Source: Beroe ovata (Eukaryota > Ctenophora > Nuda > Beroida > Beroidae). Taken from it: DNA of 62,056 nt. Position numbers and translations under genes: made by a program. The stretch covers positions 1-62,056 of the forward strand of contig CAMPET010000154.1 in NCBI GenBank assembly GCA_946803715.1. The letters run 5' to 3'. Numbering within the stretch: the first letter of the stretch is position 1; every line of letters begins with the position of its first letter. This document shows positions 31,213 through 43,679 of the stretch, one piece after another. Under the pieces are notes generated by a model, which saw only the letters and a list, made by a program, of their open reading frames with translations, was not told where the DNA came from and did not search any database.

Positions 31213-34200
31213 ATGGCTCCAAGTCCAACGGATGAAGTAACGGCAACGTACAAAAAGATTCCAGATTCCGAGAATCCAGAGGTAAGACGTGTTCTCCGCA
31301 ATATTTTGAGGTAACATTTCCCCTTGATCATATTACGCTTAAAAATTTACGTGACCCAGATCCTGTGAGAATATTAAAAGGAACTCTTATCATTTAACGT
31401 AACGATTCGCGGTGGATTTTCCGTTGAATCATTTACTTCACTTGATTTTAATTCAATTTGGATCACGTTATCAATATCATCGTATTCAGACACGTTATTG
31501 AGTTAATTATTGCACGAGAGATTTGATTAATTTACAAACTTTAATATTTAGATGAACTTTGTAACCGAATATTCCTTATTCCTAGTCCGATTTACAATTT
31601 CATTTAAAATGGCGCGAGAATAGGCATCGCACCCTTCAAGTGCATCGCACAAATTCAAAAGTTAGTTTTAACATTTTAAATCTGTTGTTCGGATCATCAG
31701 GCTCTTTGAAATCTAGAGTCGCACATTATCTCGAGTCGTAGGTCACTAACTCAGTGATATTGGTACGTCAGGTCATTAAAAATCTGATAATTGCGACCTG
31801 TCTTTCCTGACTTATGAGAACATGCGCTGCCAATACGATTTAATACTCGGCGGTGTGATAGTTCAGTGCTCTGAGTACAGGAAACCTAGCTCTTCTAGTA
31901 CCCTACGTCGGTATAGGTGTCCACTGGAATGTTACTTCCTCTTCCTCTGAACCATGAAACTTGAGACGTTGTGGTGATCACGATCAGATGATATGAGAAA
32001 TATAGACGGAGGAGTGGGGGGGACACGTAGTAGAATGCCACCGGTGAATTGAGATTCGCTACATAAGGTCATTAACATGATCGACATTCATATATCGTAG
32101 CAAATGACCACGGCTCCTATTTCAATTTGGTCGAGTCCCATGCTAAAGTCGTGAGTTCTACTTCTACTTCTGGTCAAGGTCATGAGTCAGTATCCGGGAC
32201 TCAGACAGGCTTCAGTTCTCCTGTTTTCTTTTAGCTTGTTTTTTTGTTTCAAACTTTCTAATCGCAATTCTCGTCGATTTCAATCTAGTGTAATTTCTCC
32301 TTCTTCACTTCACAGGAAATGTCAGCCAAAGGAAATGTCATTTTCTCAAACACCCGGGTACAGCAATTACTCCCCTCATATAAATTGACCGAGTTCATGA
32401 CATTTCCAATCATGTGACGCTCCCCTTATCTCATTTCCACTTTCCTAACTCTTCAGTCTTCAGTCACCATGACAACACCTTATCATCAATTAACCAATTA
32501 ACCCAATTATCTCACAGGACGGCGTGGATGAAGGTGATGTTCACATCTCTGTAGACTCCCTCAAAGTCAAGGACCCGGAGAAGTCACCAGATGATGAGGG
32601 CGAAAGGGAGGCATGGGGTCGGAAAACGGAGTACATGCTCGCTCTTGTTGGGTATGCCGTGGGGGTTGGGAACATCTGGAGATTCCCGTATCTTTGTCAT
32701 AGATATGGCGGAGGTAAGATCACATATCTTTTTAAGAAGGAAGTTTTATATAACTTTTGGATGCGAACGTGAACAACAAACCCATACTTCGATCATTGGC
32801 TGAGGGAAGATCTTATCTATTAGTGGATCTGACGTTTGATATCACTGAGATAAATTGAAATATTACAACAGATCAACGCTTCGTTTTATTGCTACAGTAA
32901 AATGTTCGTAACAACACTACTCGTCCTATTTATCATCAAAGATATCACTCCCATTTCACAGGCTCGTTCCTGATCCCATACATCATCATGTTGGCTCTCC
33001 TGGGTATACCGCTATTCACCCTGGAGGCCTGCCTCGGGCAGCTTTCAAGACGAGGGGCTCCAGGTGCCTTCGCAGTGAGTGTCTTGTATTATATCTTGAT
33101 GAGGAGTGATGAGGAAAGATGAGGAGAGATGAGGAGTTATGGTAGGATGAGCTGTAGCTGTCATGATTCTGTGTTGGAACGGTCGTTTTTCACATAATTT
33201 TGATCAGAAGCGCACACATGAATATTGAATCTTGCCTCCTCTAATCATTCCTCTTAAATCATTCCTGATCCTCGAATGCCAACTCCTCAATCTTCCTCTC
33301 AGATGATGCACCCAGCACTCCGAGGCATTGGACTAGCTGCAATGGTGGTTGATCTGATTTGTAGCTACTACTACAACTCCATCATAATGTGGGTCCTCCG
33401 ATACTTCTTCTCGTCCTTCACTACAGGTAGATATATCTGTGTGCCCAGGGGGGGGGGGTTGCGTCCAACAATTGTAATTTCGTTATTTAGAGGGCTGTCT
33501 TTAGAGGACTGGAATCGCATTTGCTCCTCTCGGAAATGTACTGTGCGTGTGCTTGACAAAGCAGGTCGATGAGCAACTATAATTGAGCTTTTGGTCACTG
33601 TCTAGCTTCGTCATCAACACTCTATCAGTATTACATATGCGCATTTTCAGGAGCTTTACCTTGGTCCAGCTGCCCAGACACAGCAACATGCTGTGTTAGT
33701 CACCACAACGCCACAACCTACTATTGGTAAGTGTACTCTGGATGAAATTGGATGCGAGCATTGTACTTGACTACGAAATGTGACTGATTCCTTATAGTAG
33801 TTACCATCGATTAATCCTCAAATATGCTGTAGATATAGTCTAAATCCGCGAATATGCTGATATTCGAAGACATAGTTTAAAAAAACGCAGTGAACTTATC
33901 GTTTTCTCTAGGTACTACGAAGCGCTGAAGACGAGTAATGATATTGAGATCGTGGGATCGGTCGATTGGTACCTGTTCGGGTGTCTCATTGTAGCGTGGG
34001 TGATCTGCTTCCTCTGCATGTGCAAAGGTAATACACGAGGGGGGAGAGATTATCTATTTCGTTTTGTATGGCACTGATTCACTGAGGATGGGGACAGGCC
34101 GGCCATAATCGACCATGGAATTGGATACGATCCTGTAATGTAATGGCTTAGTTACAAATGATGTGTGCATGGGTTTTCTAGGGGTGGGCAAAACTATCGT

Positions 34201-37200
34201 TGGAAGATAGTTCCCAATTCAATAAATTTCTGTGGATTTCACTCTCAAATAGCCAGCTAATATGCAATCCTAACACAGCCAACACAGCTTATAACACAGC
34301 TTAGCACAGCTTAACACAGCATCATGGCATTTTCCGCAGGTATAGAATCGTCTGGAAAAGTAGTTTACTTCACCGCCACCTTCCCCTACGTTATCCTACT
34401 GATTCTCTTCTTTAGAGGAGTCACTCTACCCGGGGCTAAAGAGGGGATTCTCTACTATCTCACTCCCAAGGTATACCATAGCTTGAGCTGTGTGTAATGA
34501 CACCACCTGGCTAATTATGACACCATATATAAATGGTGATTATAGTTTTATGGTACATATCATACTGACCCTCTGGTGACCCCCTAATAAACGTTAATAT
34601 GGTTAGGAGCAAGGACCGTATAAAGCATCAAAATTTGATTTTCCCTCTTTCTATACGCAGTTTGAGCATCTGAAAGATCCCACAGTTTGGCGAACTGCTG
34701 CCACACAGATATTCTACTCGCTGGGTATCTCCTTTGGTTGTGTTGTGGCCTACTCCTCATACAATGACAGGAAGAATGATTGTATCAAAGGTAATAAAGT
34801 TAAGTGTGAGCTGAGTAGGCCCTTGATCAGTGGATAAACGCTCTTCCTAAAATTGTATGGTCAGTGGGAGAATTTGTTGTGCAATGAAACTTGAACAATG
34901 TTCAATGAACATTGTTCATTACACAACAACTTAACAACTTCCTCCAATAGCAAGCCCTGCATTTAAAATGTTCCCTTTGAGTTTGACATATCTCATATAG
35001 ATCGTGTTATGTGTTCAGATGGTGTTGTTGTAACCCTGATCAACTGTGGAACTAGCATTTTCGGTGGACTGGTCATATTCTCCTTGCTGGGATACAGAGC
35101 TGAGAAAACAGGTAAAACTTCGCATTACTTCATGACAGATAACCGTTTAAAACGCAGTTCTTTTTGAGAAAATACACCTTCTCTTTTCACATGGAATTGA
35201 TGTATAATGCGCTAATGAAAGGCTACTCTGTTGATTCATCTCACAATCCCTAGGAACCTCATTCGAAGACCTCAAGCCAGGTCCCGGTCTCGCGTTCATA
35301 GCCCTCACCGATGCTATCAGTGAGATGAAAGGAGGTCCAGTCTGGGCGATTCTCTTCTTCTTTATGCTCTTCCTCCTGGGACTTGACTCGCAGTTTGGCA
35401 TGTTGGAGAGTTTGCTCACCTCGGTAAAGGATGAGATTCCCGCGTTGAACAAAGTTAGGAAGGAGGTTGTTTCAGGTTGGTGTCATATAGTGTCATATGT
35501 CATATATATGTCATAGTATATATATGTCATATATATGTCATAGTGCATATAGTGTCATATGCGGGTGTGTCAGGATATTTTCTCAGTCAGCATCATGATT
35601 ATCAACAATTAACATCCTTCATCGGGTTGAACAAGCGGACAAATTGCCAACTTTTCAAGGCCGCACATTGCACAATCGCGTTAGCACCCACTCTTTCCTC
35701 AGGCTCAATCTGTCTTATCCTCTGTCTCCTCGCTGTTCCGATGTCGTTCCAAGGTGGTCTCTATATTCTCGATCTCCTCGATAACTGGTCGCTGTCCTAC
35801 CCTNAGTGGCACTCTAGTGGCGGTGTGGTGGCATTCTCGTTGCGTTCTAGTGGCGTCGCTGTTCTGAAGAATGCCCCATTGTTCATTACACAACAACTTC
35901 CTCCAATAGCAAGCCCTGCATTTAAAATGTTCCCTTTGAGTTTGACAAATCTCATATGAATCGTACCATGTGTTCAGATGGTGTTGTTGTAACCCTGATC
36001 AACTGTGGGACTAGCATTTTCGGTGGGCTGGTCATATTCTCACTGCTGGGATACAGAGCTGAGAAAACAGGTAAAACCTCGCAATTCGCATTACTTTGGT
36101 CAAAACAGAGTGGTTATGTGCCTAGCCTGGCGAACACGGTGGAGATCCTTGCTGTACGGCATGTTAAACAAGGAATCGAAACCGTGGGGTTCCGTACAGA
36201 CCGCTCTGTCACAAAAGTTGATAGCCTAATCACACATGCATGGCAGATAACCGTATAGATCGCAGTTCTTTTTGAGACAATACACCTTCCCATTTCACAT
36301 GGAATTGAAAGTATAATGCAATGATGAAAGGCTATTCCGTTGATTCCGTTGATTCATTTCACACTCCCTAGGAACCTCATTCGAAGACCTGAAGCCAGGT
36401 CCCGGTCTCGCGTTCATAGCCCTCACCGATGCTATCAGTGAAATGAAAGGAGGTCCAGTCTGGGCGATTCTCTTCTTCTTCATGCTCTTCCTCCTTGGAC
36501 TTGACTCGCAGTTTGGCATGTTGGAGAGTTTGCTCACCTCGGTAAAGGATGAGATTCCCGCGTTGAACAAAGTCAGGAAGGAGGTTGTGTCAGGTCAGTG
36601 TCATATGCAGGTGTGACAGGATATTTTCTCAGTCAGCATCATGATTATCAATAAATATAATTAACATACTTCATCGGGTTGAACAAGCGGGCAAATGGCC
36701 AACTTTTCAAGGCTGCACAATCGCGTTAGCACTAAGCACCCACTCTTTCCTCACTCCTCAGGCTCAATCTGTCTGATCCTCTGTCTCCTCGCTGTTCCGA
36801 TGTCGTTCCAAGGGGGTCTCTACATCCTCGATCTCCTCGATAACTGGTCGCTGTCCTACCCTCTTCTTATCATCGCCTTCGTGGAGGTAGCCGCTGTTGC
36901 TTGGATATACGGTATCAAACGGTGAGTGAAATACAGCCCATGAATTGCACCGTTTTCAAGTTCATCGTTTCGCTTTCTCATTTCTGATTACGAATTCATT
37001 TTCTGTTATATAGAAACCGAGACTTTGTGGAGAAAAGAATAGACATTGTTGTGTAGAGAACTTTGTTTGGAACGGAACGCAGTTTTTTCCTCAACTATCA
37101 ATTTCGCAGGTTTTGTAGTGAAATGAAGGATATGATCGGATACGAACCGAATATGTATTTCAAAGCGACCTGGCTGGTTATTTCCCCCGCTGTGATAGCT

Positions 37201-37848
37201 GTTCTGATCATATCGGGTATTGTCCTGTCGGCCGTGGAGGGTTATCCCAAGTATGACAAGTTTGTGGGATGCGACAATGCCACTCTCATTGAACAGGTTT
37301 GACACCACTCTTTTGTATCTGACACCACTTTTGTATCTGACACAACTCTATTGTATCCAGCATCACTCCGCATTTTCTGGTTTGAAACCACTCTTATTGA
37401 TACTTCACGTTGACTTTGACACCACTTTTGACTTTGACACACTTCTTAGTTTAGCACTACTAATTTCGCTTTCACACCCGTCTATCCCCAGGGTTTAGAA
37501 CCTGAAGCGAGACTGTCATGGGTGACGAAGGACCAATATCCTGGAGTATATGTTTTCCTGATCGTCATTTTCAACATGATGTAAGTACTCGATCAGAATT
37601 CGCGGATCTTTGCTTTCTGAAGGAAGCATACCCCAGTTTTTGCCACCTCTAAAGTCTAAGGCAATGAGGATATTTATAAAGACGCCATTGGTGTCAGTAT
37701 AAATATCTTCCCCACCATTTCATCGCCCTCAACCATGACACCACTAACTGTTCTCAGGTCTTGCTTCATGATTCCAGGATTCGCTATCTACTGGTACAGG
37801 AATAGTATCATGGGCTTCTTTACATCCAAATTTAGATCAACGTCTTAG
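31213..37848 (+). CDS. SLC6-family Na+/Cl--dependent transporter, 14 exons, 598 aa
   Basis: Exons: 31213-31281, 32518-32713, 32962-33074, 33303-33426, 33651-33726, 33912-34027, 34340-34470, 34661-34790, 35978-36070 (or 35019-35111), 36372-36593 (or 35254-35475), 36762-36921, 37110-37296, 37492-37580, 37758-37848. Using one copy of the duplicated exons the frame closes at 598 aa, the family norm. TM1 has [16 protein letters not shown] (residues 68-83), which builds the Na+ and substrate sites. EL2 has the WSSC..CC cysteines and an NAT sequon. TM6 is [19 protein letters not shown]7 NCGTSIFGG and TM8 LGLDSQF complete the ion sites. The protein would import amino acids or related transmitters across the plasma membrane. 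TM1 and EL2 look closest to the glycine/neutral amino acid branch, but the substrate is not certain. Confidence 0.92.
34905..36857 (+). repeat. Duplicated block inside SLC6 (exons 9-11) around the N at 35804
   Basis: Block 1 (34905-35803) carries exons at 35019-35111 and 35254-35475 and a truncated exon from 35703 that stops at the N. Block 2 (35881-36857) repeats the same three exons with scattered substitutions, almost all silent, and indels. The transporter needs only one set: a second set would repeat TM7-TM9. Only block 2 continues into the rest of exon 11. I read this as two alleles placed in tandem by the assembler. Confidence 0.85.
36097..36238 (-). mobile_element. Haplotype-specific 142-bp insertion in an SLC6 intron
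   Basis: Compared with block 1 (GCATTACTT then CATGACAGATAACC at about 35127), block 2 has 142 extra bases between GCATTACTT and CATGGCAGATAACC. Read on the minus strand the insert contains GGTTTCGATTCC, which resembles a Pol III B box, preceded by GTGACAGAGCGG, which weakly resembles an A box. A tRNA-derived SINE is therefore plausible. A clean target-site duplication is not visible. Confidence 0.5.
37297..37480. repeat. TGACACCACT-rich SLC6 intron 12
   Basis: Six or so imperfect copies of TTTGACACCACT with short spacers. This is the same core as the TBC1D23 intron 10 minisatellite. Confidence 0.8.
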
Positions 37849-38517
37849 AGCACGCTTTAATTATTCCATACCCGTGAACAATTTTATTCTATACCTACTC
37901 CAAATTAAAAACTGAGAATATATATACATGTTTTATTTTTATCATCGCAAACCATTATTCAGCCTTCATATTTCATTTTGATGCATTATATTCACAATTT
38001 ATTTGGAATTTTACATTTCAGTGGATGTTTTATATTGCTTTTTATGCTATGTAATATGTATGCTAGTCAAAACTTACATTTACACAAAAGATTGAAGATC
38101 TGCGTTTATTTTTGTTCTAAAATCACGAAATAAGACGTGAGCGGAGTACAATTATCTTCTTGGAGTTGAAAACGGGACCTTCAATATCTTAGATTTTGTA
38201 ATTCAGATCAAGGACGTATCAAGTCATCTTTCGTAGTCAAACGAGATAAATATTATACAAACACATAATCATAATTACGTCAAATTATAACGTCAGTTTG
38301 GTCATGCAGTGGTAGATTAGTTTGAGGGTTGGTATATTTAATGATTAAAGAAGTGGTGTGTGGGGTTATGATGCATCTATCAACCTTTCCAAAGTCATCA
38401 CATTGATAGTGGATAGTATATACAGGAAATAGCTAGGTCCATACTATGAATCTGTATTCATTCTAGCAAGTTTTACGGCATTCGGCAATTTCCTATGATA
38501 TCAATGATAACTCACTA
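37849..38517. other. Convergent 3' intergenic region, SLC6 and FAM161
   Basis: AT-rich 669 bp between the SLC6 stop (+) and the FAM161 stop (-). It should contain both 3'UTRs and poly(A) signals. I see no other gene. Confidence 0.6.
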
Positions 38518-41500
38518 TCAGTTATACATCAGACTATCTTCTTCATACTTGGAAATATCGTTCATTAGTGACGTATCGACGCCAGCATCAGCCAAGGCTT
38601 TCCTGAACACTTTATCTGCATTGAGTCTGGCTGTTTCCTGAAAATTGTGTTAGTTTGATAGAATGACGGAAACTGTGGGCGTCAAAAAACAACATCAAAC
38701 ATTTACGTTTTTCGAGCAACCGTTCGATCATAGTCGCGCGCGCGATTTTCGAAATTTTGACAAAAACGAATGAAAAGTCGTGGTTACAACAACGTCTGAC
38801 ATCGCGCGCTACGCGAACAAATGTCTTACCGTGTGACCGAGATATTATTGCTTAGGGGGAATGACAAAACATACCAACGATACTCTCTCGAAAAGGAATG
38901 GCCGATCCTTCAGCTTATCCTTGATTTCGTCCAACCGTTCTTTATATTCTTGTTCTTTTTGTCGCTGAGACTCACTGAAACAATATGTACTGATATAGGG
39001 CCAATACAAACAAGTACAAGAATATCAAAACTTTAAATGGTTGACCATAGAAAGTCAGAAAAAACTTGACTGGGAAACGCATACATTTTCTCCCTCAACT
39101 TCTGTTGTGTTGCAGCCTTTGTGTGAAGGGTTGGGTCTAGCGCTTTGCTCTTTTCTGTAATATTCTTCCTTATTTCGAGAGACTTCATTTTTGACGAAAG
39201 TCCTTTTTCGTATTGGGCTTGTTCTTTCTTCTTTTGCTGAAAACGCAAAAATTCAAATAACTGACGAGTTATTTGCCCAGTGATACATTCTAATACATTC
39301 TAAAACTTCTTAAAACACCTTAAGTCTTCTTAACAAATTTCCAATAAGAAATGAATGTATTTCTAAAAACACCTTAAGTCTTCTTAACAAATTTCCAATA
39401 AGAAATGAATGTATTTCTATCATGTATTCAATTATTTCAGACTAGCGACCAAGGAATATACCTCTAATATTTTCTGTCTCGTAGCTGAGTCACGAAGTGT
39501 ACTACCATGAGTTGGTTTAGTTTGAGCTAGCTCTGTGTAAATTCCTATAGAATCTTGTGTTAGAATAACTTTGTAAAAGGAAGGAGTTCGTTTCGTCAAT
39601 TCTGCCCAACTTTTTAAGGAAAATCCAAACTTGTAAGGAAAATCAGATAGGATAAGATCTTTCTGTCTCATCTTTCATACGTGCACTTTACACCAGTGTG
39701 CACACGTTGCGCGCCCCTGTTCTACTCAGTGAACTGAAAAGTCGTAGAAAGGAAAAGTCGTAGAAAGTCGTAGAAACCACGGAGACGCGCAGCGCGCGCG
39801 GAGTATTTGGGTCACGCAGCGCGGGAACATACACCAGACAATCAAATCACCAATTGAACCACAAGGAAATATCTTTACCCGTGAACTGATAAGGCTTCCT
39901 GCTGCTGGTTTGAGGCGGTGACTCACACCGAACTGGCACTTTGGGGTTCTCTGCACGATACCGGGCGAGGGCCTCAGTGCGCAGTTGAAATGGTTCTATG
40001 ATTGTGGTAGGTTTCGCACATTGACGTTGTAAGATTGCTTCTTCCTGTTGTTTGTGCTGCGGAATGTGATAGATAAGTGGAGATAAGCGATTGTTCTTGT
40101 CCAAGTTTTAGGGTGAACATTTTCTACCATCAAGGGTGTTGGATAGAAGACAATTTGTCACACAATTATGTGTCACAGCGCGGTTATAATTTTGCTGAAG
40201 AGTAAGAAATGGAAAGAAATTCCGCAACTTTCGGCGGCAGTTTTCTCTCTCTTCTTCTCTCACACACCTACCAAAAGGCTATAATCAGGGATATCTGGAT
40301 TTATCTGTGGCTCGAACGTGTGTTGCTCGGTCAAATGAGCAAATTGCTCATTCTCCTCACGAATCTGCCGCCGAATTCTACCGTCTGCATGGGATAATTA
40401 CATAATTACATCTAATTACAGACTCGTTAAGATATTAGACATCAATACCTAATGACTTCGCGGAGAATCGTGGCTTGTGAAGGTATATATGCGTACACAA
40501 CGCACTTTTGGTTTTATGTTGCTTCATTTTCATTCCTCTTCCAGACTATTGCGGAAACAATTGACTATCTTGTGAACTACACAAAAGAAACCAGCAAATC
40601 TTTGTCTCATATTTCGCATTGAGCAAACACATTGCAATAAATAGAGCAAATTACTCCTATTCAACAACGCACCTTATCAAAATTTCTACTTTTCCTCGAA
40701 ATGAAACGCTATTTATCAAACTATTACCACTGACCTGTATAGTGTATCGCATGTCGCTTCATATTATTTGGGAGTTGGCTCTCTGCCAGCATTTGCTCGG
40801 CTCTCATCTTGATTCGGATTTGCCGGTATGCTTCCTCCTCCTTCGCTCTTTCGTCCACCTCGGGACTGAAGTGTAACTTATTACACACTGAAGTGTAACT
40901 TATTACACACTTGCATATGATACATATTACATATATCTGATGTAAGGAAATCAATCACACTTTCAAAGTGCGTGATAACGTTACTTATCACACTCACCAA
41001 ATGTGTGATGACGTTACTTATGGAACCGTTATCAGTCAAGGGCAGTTTCCAAAAGATTACGCTTGATTGCGATGAGGAGGTATTTGCTGTTGATGACGTA
41101 ATTATTAAAATTCTTGGCACTCCGCACCGGACGTTTTTATCACACCAAGTCTACAGCCACGTTACTTATAACATGTTGTCATAGGTGTTAGTCAAGGTGT
41201 TAAAATTGTGCGTGCGTGCTGTTAGAATTCCTAGCTTGGTGGACGGCATAAAGAATTTCCGCGTTAAACTTTTTGGTATTTCTCTTTTCTCTTTGGTATT
41301 TCTCTTTTCGTACTTTTGCAATTCATTTCATAATGTGCTTAATAATGGTCATTTCTAAACGATATGACCAGAAACTGTCGAAAATATTTTATTTCCGACA
41401 TGATTGCGTGATCTCTGCATGCTAATTATAACGATCAATCTTTCCTCGGCGTCTAACGCAACGGTTGACCACAATTAAACACCTGACACTCTAGTCTTAG

Positions 41501-43654
41501 CAACAGCCAGACACCTGACCTTTTGGTCTTAGCAACGACAGACACATGATCTTTCATACGTGAAATTTCGTGAAAGGCTGTATACACTCTCACAAACAAC
41601 GCACTCTTTCATCTTTTTATGCACATGATCTATACACATGTGTGGCCATACCATATTATCCCTATGTATGGCCATACATGAAAATATGTCACATAAATTA
41701 GCCCCCATTATGACTCCCCAATCACTCCGTCCCCACTTACTCGAAGATATGATGTGGCATAGGCCGAGCGAAGAACTTCTGTTTCCCACCATCCTCCTTT
41801 CTCTTTTTCTCATTTGTATCGAGTGCAGAGAGCGACCGACTCCGACGTAGGTTGGCTCTTTCCTCAAACGAAAATGGTTTTTGGAGTGCTTTTGTTAGCG
41901 CTTTACTCTGCTCCTTGACCTGTTGCCGCCTCGCTTCCTGGAAAATTTACAAAAGTTGAAGCGGCGACCTAGCGACAATTATTCTCAGCGAATTAACATG
42001 CATAAAACTCCGGATATTTTATATCTGTGTGAGGGAGTGCAAAGTTGCGATTACCACGCAATATTCATGTGCATGCTGAAATTCCACCCGGGATGGAGAC
42101 TTTTCCGACATTTTCCAACTTTCGTACCAGCATATTGCATACTCTACTATAATAGTGCACTCTTGAACGCTTCAACAAATCGGCACTATTTCCGTTAACA
42201 AGAAATTTTCCTATGCGCAGTGAACACAAACTTTCCCTTCACCCCATCGATAACACAAATACTTTCTGTCTCACTTTTTCGCTTTAAAACAGAATATTCG
42301 AACGCCGGAAGTAACCGTTCCCACGCGTGAGGTTGGCGTGAAACGAGCGTGATTCTAGCGTGATAATAGCGTGATACTAGCGTGATTCTAGCGTGATCGA
42401 GGCATGTAATAGTTCTAGCCGGATCGCTCAATTTTCCATATTTCGTCACCTGTTTCTCCTCAATTATTTTCAATCTCCTCTGATGAGTGGAAGGAGGGAG
42501 GGTTGAAGCTTTGAACTGCTTCTTGCATTCTGCTTCCTCCTCTAGGTCCAGTTGTATCTTTTTCAGCTCTGCCTCCTCTTGTGCTAATGAGGAAACATAT
42601 AATTCATTAATTTGATCGAGTCACGTGACCGATGTCACTACTCACTAAGTAGGTGTCAACAATTGTGCCATTTGTTGTTTAATCATTTGGTCGAGTATTT
42701 TTTAGAGTTAATCTTGAATGTTTATAGACTCTAGATACGGAAGTCTTCTTTTACTCCAGCTCAAAAGGTTACCATGGCGACAGTCTATTACTTCCAGTGG
42801 CCGTGCGATAATTGGATAATTGATCAATTAATGAAGATCGCACCACGCACAAAGTAGTACGCTGTACCGATATCGAACAAAAGATGGACATGTGATGAAC
42901 TTATTAGTGTAATTGGAACACACACTTTAAACCCCGCCCTTCTTTTAAACTCTAGCTAGAATTTGCACTTCCGTATTCTTAGAGTTTCACAGAGTGACGA
43001 AAACATTTTCGCGCGATATTCGTCTTTTCTTAAGAATTTATTCGAGCAAAAATTGTCGGTGCTATTCGATAAATGCCCCTACCTTTCGTTTTTGTTGGTT
43101 GTTTGAGCTCATCTCGTAACGTCATATAGAACGGGTCGGGAACGGTAAACCTAGGTTTCGTCCTCGGTTTTGATTTCCTGACAGGAGGTGCAGATCTGGT
43201 GGTACGGCAGGAGGCCGGTTTTTCGGCCCTCGGCGCGTATTTGTCGATGCTAAACTCCTTCCACATTTCGGAAATGGTGGTGTTTTGTGATGCCTGAGAG
43301 AGGAAAAGTTAGAAAGTGTCTCTGAGATCAATGTGGTGAAATAGCGCTCTTCCGTATTGATTGAGACCAAAAGATCGATATACAATTGATCACATAACCT
43401 CTGAGCAAACTAGCAAAGGTCTCAACGCGTCACCTACCATCCGTGGTATGTCACAAGTAGAGTTCATGGTTGAGTGTTCAGTTTCATCTACCATATCCTG
43501 AATTACACTTTCCTCTTGAATCTCCGGAATTGTAACGTTTCCGCGAGTCGTTTCATCTCGGAATGTGGTAACAGTCGATTCGTCGTGGTGAGTTACGTTT
43601 AAGAGAGTTCCGTAGTAGGTACTTCCGTTATCGCCGTAACCAGTTCCTCTGGAG
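38518..43654 (-). CDS. FAM161-family ciliary/centrosomal protein (UPF0564), 5'-incomplete, 11 exons seen, at least 540 aa
   Basis: Exons in gene order: 43654-43438, 43293-43083, 42583-42450, 41937-41741, 40865-40735, 40384-40272, 40056-39879, 39532-39462, 39236-39085, 38974-38875, 38637-38518. All phases agree and the frame ends in TGA. The product is rich in Lys, Glu, Gln and Arg and largely coiled-coil. Family hallmarks in order are FTVPDPFYMTLRDE, KPFSFEERA, ARPMPHHIFE, HTFEPQINPDIPDY, IIEPFQLRTEA, STLRDSATRQK and DRPFLFERV. FAM161A/B bind microtubules at the connecting cilium, centriole inner scaffold and basal body. The first exon seen starts with one base completing a split codon, so at least one 5' exon lies beyond, probably in or past the N gap at 43788-44472. 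Confidence 0.85.
39301..39420. repeat. Tandem duplication (about 60 bp) in a FAM161 intron
   Basis: Two nearly identical copies of the segment containing AACACCTTAAGTCTTCTTAAC and CCAATAAGAAATGAATG stand head to tail. Confidence 0.85.
40866..40909 (-). repeat. 22-bp tandem duplication containing the 3' splice site of a FAM161 exon
   Basis: On the minus strand the sequence ending ATAAGTTACACTTCAG occurs twice in a row just upstream of exon 40865-40735. The proximal CAG is the in-frame acceptor. Using the distal one would add 22 nt with an in-phase stop (TAA) or a frameshift. Confidence 0.8.
42344..42402. repeat. TCTAGCGTGATA tandem repeat in a FAM161 intron
   Basis: Five imperfect 12-13-bp copies built on AGCGTGAT. 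Confidence 0.85.
42768..42781. promoter_or_regulatory. RFX X-box-like palindrome inside FAM161
   Basis: GTTACCATGGCGAC differs at one core position from the RFX consensus (GTTRCCATGGYAAC). RFX factors drive cilia genes, and the host gene is a cilia gene. It lies in an intron, so it could be an internal promoter or enhancer. Confidence 0.35.
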
Positions 43655-43679
43655 CTGTGGGATATCATAAGAAATCAGT

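Noticed and set aside
35019-36921. Mutually exclusive SLC6 exons
   Set aside because: The left copy of exon 11 is cut by an N and the differences are almost all silent, so allelic duplication explains it better.
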